Below, piece after piece: positions 24,397 through 33,800 of a stretch of DNA of 64,000 nucleotides. A program made the position numbers and the translations under genes. The notes under the pieces are model-generated. The model saw only the letters and a list, made by a program, of their open reading frames with translations, did no database searches and was not told the origin of the DNA. The first letter of the stretch is position 1; the number at the start of each line of letters is the position of its first letter. Source of the stretch: Paludibacteraceae bacterium (GTDB taxonomy: Bacteria > Bacteroidota > Bacteroidia > Bacteroidales > Paludibacteraceae); NCBI GenBank assembly GCA_017467185.1, contig JAFTSS010000028.1:62001-126000 (forward strand), written 5' to 3'.

Positions 24397-24601
24397 AGCG
24401 AGAGCGTAATCAAGCTTGCTTGAAATCTGTCGAGCGAAGCAAAAATCACGACCGAAGGGAGTAACTCTCAACTCTCACCCAAGGCGTTGCCATTGGGCTA
24501 TGTACTATTAGGCTTTCAGCCTATTCTCAACTCTAAACTCTCAACGCTAAACTCTCAACTCTCAACTTTCAACTCTCAACTTTCAACTCTCAATTCTAAC
24601 A
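24397..24601 (+). repeat. Composite leader: GCGAAGC and GGCGTTGCC/AGCCTA palindromes plus YTYTCAA heptads
   Basis: The gap has three parts. First come small hairpins (TCAAGC-TT-GCTTGA near 24411-24424) and a GAGCGAAGC motif. Next is GGCGTTGCC...GGGCTATG followed by the hairpin TAGGCT-TTC-AGCCTA (24509-24523). Last are about eleven 7-bp units (CTCTCAA, CTTTCAA, CTCTAAA) from 24525 to 24601, ending two bases before the ATG at 24604. Confidence 0.85.
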
Positions 24602-24603
24602 CT

Positions 24604-27600
24604 ATGTCATATAAAAAAATCTTCTTATTATTGTTTGTCTGTTGTGCATTCTGTATTACGCATGCACAAGTATTGAAAGTGCCCTATCAGTTTGGCTTTG
24701 AAAACGGTGATCCTGAAATAAATAATTGGGAACTAAATTTAGGTAGCCGAGGACGGTATTGTGCTGATCAATGGGTGGTTGGTAATCTTGAATACAATGA
24801 AGGTTATCAGTCTCTTTATATATCAGCAGATGAAGGTTTGTCTGCTAAATATGGTTCGGAGCCTAATGTAGTTGTCGTTTCCCGAACTTTAGAGTTGCCT
24901 ACTGGTAATTATGATATATCTTTTGACTGGAAAACAGGTGGTTATGCAACAATTTCTGATTTGTTCGTCTGTTTGTTACCAGATGGTTATTCTATTGGTG
25001 GAGAGATTTTAGAATCAAACGATACAATTGGTTATTTCCCTAAAATTTTTAGTCGTTTTTGTATGCCTTTGACAACAGTTGATGGTACAACGATGTCGTT
25101 GTCAGACAAGCGAACTTGGAGTAATGCCTCTTTTCAAACTAGTGTTGTTGCTGGACGTAAGTTACAATTAGCATTTGTTTGGGTAAACTTTAATCAAGAT
25201 ACTACAATAGCTAATCCTTTAGGTGCTTGTATTGATAATATACAAATAACATCAGCAATGTGTCCAAAACCAGAAAATTTGAGAGCGGACGCATCTTGTG
25301 GTACTATAAATTTTTCTTGGGATGGTTTTGCTCCTATTTATGAATGTGGTTATAAATCTCTTGGTTCTAAATATTGGAATAATGTATATGATATTGATGG
25401 GGAGGTTGATAACCCTTCTTTTACTTTTGAAGATATGCCCGAAGGTGCGTATGATTTAAGGGTACGTGCTATTGCTGATGAGGATACAAGTGCGTATGTT
25501 TATTTAAATACTGTAGTTGTTTGGTGTCCTGATAATCACTGTTTTGATTTTGTTTCATTAGACAATAAAGATATTGTTACTTGTGAGATTGGTGGTGCAA
25601 TTGAAAATCCGTTATCTAATCCTAATGGGTATAAGTTTTATCAAGCAAAACCATCGCCATCAACAGGAGGAAATAATGTTGATGCTCGTCATGTAGCTTG
25701 TTGGGTGCAAGGAATGTATGACCCAAATACAGGGAATCGTTTGCTTATGATTCCTCCCGAAGAAATTGCATCTGTGCGTTTAGGAAATCAAAATGCAGGT
25801 TCTCAAGCTGAACGTATAACTTATGAATTTGATGTTCAAGATGATTTGGTACTTTTGATGAAATATGCCGTTGTGCTTGAAAATCCTGGGCATGGTGATG
25901 CGTACGACCCTTATTTTGGTCTTGAAATATTACAAGAGGATGGAACTCCTATTGATTCGGAAGCCTCTTGTGGTGAAGCCTTTTTCTCTCCTTCAAAAGA
26001 TCCTGAAGAGTGGAATCATTATACTCCTTCTTTGGGCGTAAGATTTGTATGGAAAGATTGGACTACAATTGGTATAGATTTACGTAAGTATAAGGGTCAA
26101 AAAGTTAAAATTCAATTAACCACTCAAGATTGTACTTTAGGTAAGCACGGTGGTTATGCATATTTTACTCTCGATTGTATTAGCGCTACCATAAGTAGTG
26201 AGGGTTGTGATACAGTTTCGCTTGAAGCTCCTTCGGGTTTTAAATATTATTGGTATAATGACGAAAACAAAGATTTTAAACCGACTACTAATCAAAGTAT
26301 AGATGTTTTAGCTGGTGACACTACAACTTATTATTGTAAAGTTACTTATCTTGATAAAACTGATTGTAACTTTGTTTTGAGTTCGGCAGTAATCCCACAA
26401 TTTCCTAAGGCTAAATTTAATGCTCTATGGCAACCTGCTAATTGTAGTAATAATCTTAAATTTGAAAATAATAGTTATGTTTACGTTAAGATTGATGATA
26501 GAGATTCAATAGTTGAAGGTAAGCGTTGTGCTCATTATGAGTGGGAATTTGAGTTTAACGGTGAAGTAACTAGAACGGATTTGGTTAATCCTAAATATGT
26601 GATGCCTAATGAGGGTGGACCTTTGAAAGTGCGCTTGTCTGCTTTTCTTGAAGATGAACAATGTATAGATGTTATTGATACTATTATCAATGTGCCTGAA
26701 ATTCATGGACATGATTTAGAGTTGTCTAAAGAAATTTGTTGGGGCGATTATGTTATCTTAGGTGATAATTTTGCTATGGAATCGGGTACTTATATTGATT
26801 CGGCTTTGAATGTTTGGGGGTGCGATAGTATAACAACTCTTTACCTTACTGTGCGATCAAAACCTGAAGATGTGGTGCTATATGACACTCTTTGTAGTAT
26901 CGATCCGTATATAATAGGTAACTATAAATTTGATTCGTCAGGAGTTTATGAAGTGAAATTGCAAACTAGTGATGATTTGAAATGTGATAGTATTGTAATT
27001 TTGCATTTGGTAAAAATGGAACCTATCGCCGCTTCTGTAAGTGATGAATATAGATCAGTATGTGCTGATGATAGTGTTTTGTTTGTTGAATATGATTTGG
27101 TTGAAGGTGCTCGTAATCCTTTTATTTATTCTTTAGTTTTTGATAGTCTTGCTCATACAGCCGGTTTTGTTGATTTATATGATGTTGAGGTTGATTTTAC
27201 ATCTCAAGTTTTTGAAATTCCTATACCAATAAATTGTAGACCAAATAGTTATGGAGTAAATGTTGTACTTGGTGATTCAATTTCTTCTTGTGGTGGTGCG
27301 GTTGTGTTGTCAGTTAAATTCGATGTTTATTATAGTTCTTCTATATTGGAGTCTAAATTCGATAATCTTATTACAGTTTTGAATGCAGATGTCAATGGTG
27401 GTTATGAATTTGATGAATATAGATGGTTTAAAGATGGTACTCTTCTTCCAGAAGAAAATAAAGCGTTCTATTATTTAGAGGGAGAAACTTTTGGTAATGA
27501 ATGTTATTATCTTGAAGTTCGTCGTGTAGATGATGGTGTTGTTATGCGTACTTGTGCAATATGCTTTGGCGCTGGAACTCCTGTTGATAATGTTTTTGCT

Positions 27601-27831
27601 TCAGAGGCTTATGTAGAAAATACTATTGTTAAAGCAGGTGAGGCTATTCTTATTGCTAATGTTGATTGTGCGGTTGTGGATTTATACACTCTTACCGGAC
27701 AATTAGTAAAAACAGAATATATTGAATATCAGGGAGATTTGGTTAGTTCAATCTCTATTCCTGGTGTTTATTTGTTGCAAGTTTCAACTCCAACCGAAAT
27801 ATTTACAACTAAAATTATTATTACTGAATGA
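24604..27831 (+). CDS. Large surface protein type 2 (jelly-roll/Fn3/PKD/GCDS repeats, T9SS-like tail)
   Basis: I start this at ATG 24604 (MSYKKIFLLLF), which has a signal peptide ending THA-Q and gives 1075 residues. The 39 extra codons of the longer frame only translate the composite leader. The domain order resembles type 1: an N-terminal jelly-roll, an Fn3-like segment, a domain with DARHVACW and ASVRLGN, an Ig-like segment (YYWYND) and a PKD-like region. Degenerate WGCDS-type repeats follow. The sorting-like tail contains VDLYTLTGQLVK and ends TTKIIITE. The closest relative in the window is the gene starting at 62527. Its TGA overlaps the ATG of the next gene (ATGA). Confidence 0.8.
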   Translation: MSYKKIFLLLFVCCAFCITHAQVLKVPYQFGFENGDPEINNWELNLGSRGRYCADQWVVGNLEYNEGYQSLYISADEGLSAKYGSEPNVVVVSRTLELPTGNYDISFDWKTGGYATISDLFVCLLPDGYSIGGEILESNDTIGYFPKIFSRFCMPLTTVDGTTMSLSDKRTWSNASFQTSVVAGRKLQLAFVWVNFNQDTTIANPLGACIDNIQITSAMCPKPENLRADASCGTINFSWDGFAPIYECGYKSLGSKYWNNVYDIDGEVDNPSFTFEDMPEGAYDLRVRAIADEDTSAYVYLNTVVVWCPDNHCFDFVSLDNKDIVTCEIGGAIENPLSNPNGYKFYQAKPSPSTGGNNVDARHVACWVQGMYDPNTGNRLLMIPPEEIASVRLGNQNAGSQAERITYEFDVQDDLVLLMKYAVVLENPGHGDAYDPYFGLEILQEDGTPIDSEASCGEAFFSPSKDPEEWNHYTPSLGVRFVWKDWTTIGIDLRKYKGQKVKIQLTTQDCTLGKHGGYAYFTLDCISATISSEGCDTVSLEAPSGFKYYWYNDENKDFKPTTNQSIDVLAGDTTTYYCKVTYLDKTDCNFVLSSAVIPQFPKAKFNALWQPANCSNNLKFENNSYVYVKIDDRDSIVEGKRCAHYEWEFEFNGEVTRTDLVNPKYVMPNEGGPLKVRLSAFLEDEQCIDVIDTIINVPEIHGHDLELSKEICWGDYVILGDNFAMESGTYIDSALNVWGCDSITTLYLTVRSKPEDVVLYDTLCSIDPYIIGNYKFDSSGVYEVKLQTSDDLKCDSIVILHLVKMEPIAASVSDEYRSVCADDSVLFVEYDLVEGARNPFIYSLVFDSLAHTAGFVDLYDVEVDFTSQVFEIPIPINCRPNSYGVNVVLGDSISSCGGAVVLSVKFDVYYSSSILESKFDNLITVLNADVNGGYEFDEYRWFKDGTLLPEENKAFYYLEGETFGNECYYLEVRRVDDGVVMRTCAICFGAGTPVDNVFASEAYVENTIVKAGEAILIANVDCAVVDLYTLTGQLVKTEYIEYQGDLVSSISIPGVYLLQVSTPTEIFTTKIIITE

Positions 27832-30800
27832 TTATGAAAAAATTACACTTAATATTAATTATGCATTTTGCGTTTTGCATCATGCATTGTCTTTATGCTC
27901 AAGATAAAACAGTAATTTTATTTGAGAATTTTGAAAATGGTATTCCATCTACTTGGGTTCAAGAGCAGATACTTGGTGATTATGATTGGATAGTTGAATC
28001 TGGTGATTTAGAAAATCCATCGGGGACAACTAGTGGTTCTAAACGAGTTGCATTCCGTAATAATACAAATCAAACTACAGCTTATGTTACTCGTTTGATT
28101 TCTCCTGAGATGAACTTGGCAAAAGTGTTTCAGCCTATTTTGTGTTTTTCTTATGCTCAAGAAAAATGGGCTGGCGACTTTGATACTCTTAAAATCAAGT
28201 ATCGTCGTACACCTACTAGTAATTGGGTTACATTGAAAACTTATGATTCATATTCATCAGGTTGGCAACGCGATACTATCCGTTTGGCTGCTGTAACAAG
28301 CACTTATCAGTTGGCTTTTGAGGCAATTGATAACTTAGGTCGTGGTGTTGTTCTTGACGATATCGAAGTGCGTTCAGTGCCTAATTGTACTCAACCATTT
28401 AATTTGACTGTTGGTAAAATCACAGGTACTTCGGTTGCTGTAGAATGGGCAGGCTCGTTTGATGCAGTGAAATATAATGTGAGAATTTCTAACAAACCTT
28501 TGTCGGTTCGCCAATTGTTGGGTGTAGAGTCTACTGATGCTGAAATTAAAGATTTTCAGGCTGATGGTGCTGAATATTCTATGGAAATTACGGGTTTAGA
28601 ACCTGCTACAGAATATTATTTCTATGTACAATCTGAGTGTGTTGGCGAAAATAGTGATTGGAGTGATGGTTTTCAATTTACAACTTCGGAGATGATTATG
28701 CTTCCATATTATGAAACGTTTAATATGGATTATATCGAAAACACTACATCTTCGGTAGAAAATTGGTTTGCTTATTCATCAAAATCACGTGCAGTGCCAC
28801 CTTTTGTTAATACACATCAAACCAAAAGTAATAGATTGAAATATTCGCCTGACTCAACAACGGCGCTTTTCTTCCACGGAGCTCTTGATACCGAAACTGC
28901 TATTGGTGCTAAAGGTTATGCTTATGCTTGTGTACCTGAAATCTTTATCGATAGTATCAAACGTCTACAACTCTCATTCTGGACTATCAATTATGTTACA
29001 GATGGTTTGGTTCCTATGGGCGATGCTTGCAAAATTTTAGTGGGTGTAATGTCAGACCCTTCAAACAAGAAAACCTTTGTGCCTGTAGATACTGTTGAAA
29101 TTAAGTCGGTAGCTGATTTTGAAGAGGTGTTTGTTACTTTTGAAAATTATGAGGGCGATGGTAAGTATATCACATTTATGTCGGAGTTTAGCGTGAAAAA
29201 TGCTTTCGTAATTGATAATTTGTTGATAGAAGAAATTCCTACAACGCCTAAAGCTAATATTAAAGTTAAGTTGCCTCAAGCAGAAGCGCTCGAAGTTGAA
29301 TTCTTGGAGGAGAAATCGGCACAATATGAGGTGATGGTTTCTAATGTGTTGTTGAAAACTTCTAATATTGATAACAAAAAAGTTGTTGCTCGTGAAATAT
29401 TTAATTCAGAAAATTGTCGTATAGAGGGATTGTATCCTTGGGTGAATTATTATGTTTACGGACGTCATATTAATGATGGTGACACTGGAGCTTGGAGTAA
29501 TCCAGTACCTGTGTTGATGCCAGAAAAATTCTACAATTCACCAACAACAGTGGTGTTTGATATTAATACATTTGATTTAGCAACATTCTACAATCCTGGA
29601 AAATCTACTTATAAATTGGCTAATGGATTGTTGACTTTGTCTAATAATTCAGTTTTCCCAGAGTCAACAGAACAGTGGTGGGAAAAAGAGGCTCGTACTC
29701 GTTGGGAATTACACATGGAAGTTCGTAATAAGGCAGATTATCAGTTGATAATTTTCCCTGAAATGATTAATCCAAAGCAGACTAAAATTTCTTTTTATGC
29801 AACTCGACATCTTATTGAACCTGCAACTTTTGCCGTAGGTATTATGTCTGATGCAAATGATCCTGAGTCATTCCAACCATTAGATACTATAACTATTGCT
29901 AGTATGACTAAGGATAATTATCAATCTTATTCGTATGATTTAAGTGAGTATAATTTTGAGGGTCGATTTTTTGCTATAAAGTTGGCATACGCATATACTA
30001 ATGCTTGGTCTCACTTGTGGATTGATGATGTTCGTTTTTATGAAAATAGTAGTTGTGGCGAACCTTTTGACCTTAAATCTGAAGTTAATGGTGATAAAGC
30101 AACTATTTCTTGGAAAAATAATGGTGCATCTTCTTGGAATGTTGTCGTTACAACAACTGAATATTCGGCTGACGAAATTGATAATTTAACTCCTGATAAA
30201 TATTTCTTAAAACAATCTACTGAGACAAATAATATTACAATTTCAGGATTAAATACTGCAGAAAAAACTTATTATTATTATGTGCAGTCTAATTGTGAAG
30301 GTGAAGTAAGTATTTGGACTCTACCTGAATCATTTACAACTGAATGTCTTGCAGTGGAGAATATTCCTTATACAATGGATTTTGATGATCCAGAATGGAT
30401 TGTAGATGCTTCAAGAAGGGGTTTTTCTGTTCCTTGTCTTTTTACAAAACAAACTGAGTTTGTGGATAATAGTATTGATGTTACATTTTATTATCCTCAT
30501 TTGTCGAATACAATTAAATTTACTGGCGAAAAATCTCTTGTATTAGGTTATAATAGTTATATCGCTTTCCCTGAATTTAATACAGCTATTACCGATCTTC
30601 AAATTGCATTTTCTATGCTTGCTGATTCTTTGTCGCATGCAGTTGAAGTTGGTGTTATGACTGATAATTCTAATATAGCAACGTTCGTTCCTGTTGATAC
30701 TATTGAGGCTAATACTGATTGGAGTAAGCATACAGTAAACTTTAAATCGTATGTTGGTAGCGGTAAACATATTGCTATTCGTACTATTGGTGTAACAAAT

Positions 30801-33800
30801 ATGAATTATATTGATAATGTTGTTGTTTCTCGTGCCTCTAATGATGGTGATGATGATGGTGGCAATGATGGCGGAAATGATGGTGGTGGCGATGGTGATG
30901 ATGACGAAGAAGATAAACCTTATGTCAATCCATGTGCAGCTCCTCGTAATATATCAATTTCAGATGTAACAAAACAAACAGCAACTATTTCTTGGTCTTC
31001 TACTGCAGGTGTTTATAATTTAATAATTTCTGCTCGTGAATTAGGTGAGGAGGAATATACTACTGTTGTTCAAGGTGGTGATGTTTTGGTTGTAGAAAGA
31101 AAATATACACAATCATCATATAATCTAACAAATCTTAAATCAAATAGACCTTATCATATTTACATTCAGGCTATATGTTCCGATACAACTCAAAGCGATT
31201 GGGTAGTAGAGCATTTCTATACAGAATGTGATTTGATTAATGTATCAGAAGGTTTGATTGAATCTTTCGATTATTATGGTGTAGGTCAGGGAGTGAAACC
31301 TGGTTGTTATATGGTTGGTAATTTAACCGAAGGGGCATCTGCTACAAATATTCCTTATTGTTCTAACGAGTGGTCAAATAGTGGTGATGTTTCTTTAGTG
31401 TTGAAGTCAACAATATCAGCTAATGGAGCTTATGCGATTACTCCAGAAATTGATGTAGATTCAATTTCTCGTTATCGTATAAAATTCCATGCCTCTGTTG
31501 GAAATTATGCATCTTCTCAATATGTTTGTAAATTAGCTGTTGCTATTATTACAGACCCTAATGATCTTGGGTCGCGTGAAGAAATTGCGACATTGAATAT
31601 ACGCCCAGGTGATGGTTTAGATTATGTGGTGTACTTTGATGAATATACAGGAGATGCTTATGGTGATTATGGTCGTTATGTGATGTTTTTATCAGAATTT
31701 ACTAAGAGTAATGTTGTATTTATTGATGATGTTGTTATCGAACCTATTCCAGAATGTGCAGCTCCAAAAGTGCAAGAAGTAAATTCTACTTCAAATAGTA
31801 TAGAGCTTCAATTATATGGAGGTAAAGCTCCATATCAAGTGAAATATTTGGTAGGTGAAAATTCGCAAGAATCATTTGATGCTACTCAAGCACAAGTTGT
31901 TACCGATGGTAAGTTAGAAATTAAAAATTTGGCTCCTAATACCGATTGTTATTTAATCGTACGTTCTTCTTGCGAAAATGGTGCTTATGGCGAATGGTCG
32001 CCAGTGATGTGTTTTACATCAGCTCAATTGAATGAGGTTGATTTACCTTATTATGATTCATTCTCTCAAAATCGCTATGTGGGTGAATATTTTAATCCTC
32101 TTGATTGGATAGGATATTATATTGTTGATGATAATGATGGACAGTATCGTTATCCTTCGTTGGCAGTTGATAATGGTGTAAATAAAGTGGTATATCTCTA
32201 TTCTGCTGATGCTGCACAATCTACTTATTTAGTTTCACCTCGCATAAAAGTTGATTCTTTAAGTAAATGTCAAGTTTCATTTAGATACAAACCTGATGTT
32301 GAATTAGCTAAATCTCAACGTGCAATCGTTGTAGGTGTGGTTTCTAATGTCTCTTCTCGTTCGATGATTCAGACTACATTTACTCCTATTGATACAATTA
32401 TCGTAAATGGAACTTTACAATATGATCATATTGTTCTTTCATTGGCAGATTATTCTGGTAGCGGAAAATATATTGCATTTAAATCAGATCATGATCTAAA
32501 TAGAGCAAAAGTTACGGACAAAGGTGGCACTATGGGTGGGTTCTATATTGATGATGTATTGGTAGAATTGATACCAACATGTCAACGTCCTACAGATTTC
32601 CGTTTGAAGTCACTTGGTGATACTTATGCAGAGTTTATATTCTCTCATAGTGGTGCAATTAAATATGATGTTAAGTATGGAGTCGCTGGTTTTGATGTAG
32701 AAACTGAGGGTTCTACTATATCTGTAACAGATACTATATTTACTGTTTCAGGATTGCAACCTAATACAAGTTATGATTTCTATGTTCGAGCACATTGTTC
32801 TGCGAATGATCTCTCTGGTTGGTCTTTGTGCGAAACTTATACTACTTTCGAAGTCCCAGTTTCAGAGTTCCCTTACGAAAATAAATTTGATAATCAAGCA
32901 GAGAATGCTTTGTGGAAAAATTCAGCCACTAATTCGCAACTCTCAACTATCAATAAATGGTATATCAACGATTCGCTCTATGTTTCTTCAAATGATGGTT
33001 GTTCGGCTATTTATAAAAAAGAACCAACTAAAACATGGGCATATCGTACATTTGATTTGAAAGCAGGGGTTTATACCGTTTCGTTTGATTGGAAGGCTAA
33101 GGGTGATGCTACAGATTATATGAGAGTATTTTTGATTCCAGCTTTGTCTCAATTTGAAGAAGGTAGTTCTACTATTTATAATTTCGATGGCTCAATCGTT
33201 ACTCTTACTGCAGCTAAACAAACTTATCCAGAAAATTGGATTGATTTAGGTCGTGATGGTAATGTATTTAATTCAGCATCTTATTGGAGTACTTATTCAA
33301 AAACGTTTATGATTACCCCTGAAATGGCAGGCTTCTATCGTTTGGCTGTTTATTGGGAAAATGATGATGTTGTTAATTCTAATACATTGTCTGCTGCTAT
33401 TGATAATCTTGTCGTTGAAAAATCTTCTTGTGCATATCCATACAAACTTGATATTGAAGATATAAATTCTACGTTTATTGTTCTCGGTTGGCAACCTGTT
33501 GGTAATATTCCTACTTCTTATAATGTAGTTGCGCTTACTAAGGAGTTGACACCAGACGATGTAAATGCTAAAAAATATACTGTATTTGATACTATTGTAA
33601 CTGAAAATGTTGCTCGTATAGGAAATTTGGTTGCGAATACCGACTATTATATCTACGTACAAGCAAATTGTGATGGCGCCGACGATTTGAGCCTTTGGTC
33701 TGAGGTTTATAAATTTACAACCCCTTGCGACCCTAAGCCTCTTGGCACTGTATTCTCGTTTGAATTAGAGGAGGGTTATAACTTGCCTAATTATAATAAT

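Noticed and set aside
24487-24603. Extended N-terminus of the 24.6-kb surface protein
   Set aside because: It consists of the composite repeat (LSTLNSQLST) and precedes a complete signal peptide starting at 24604.
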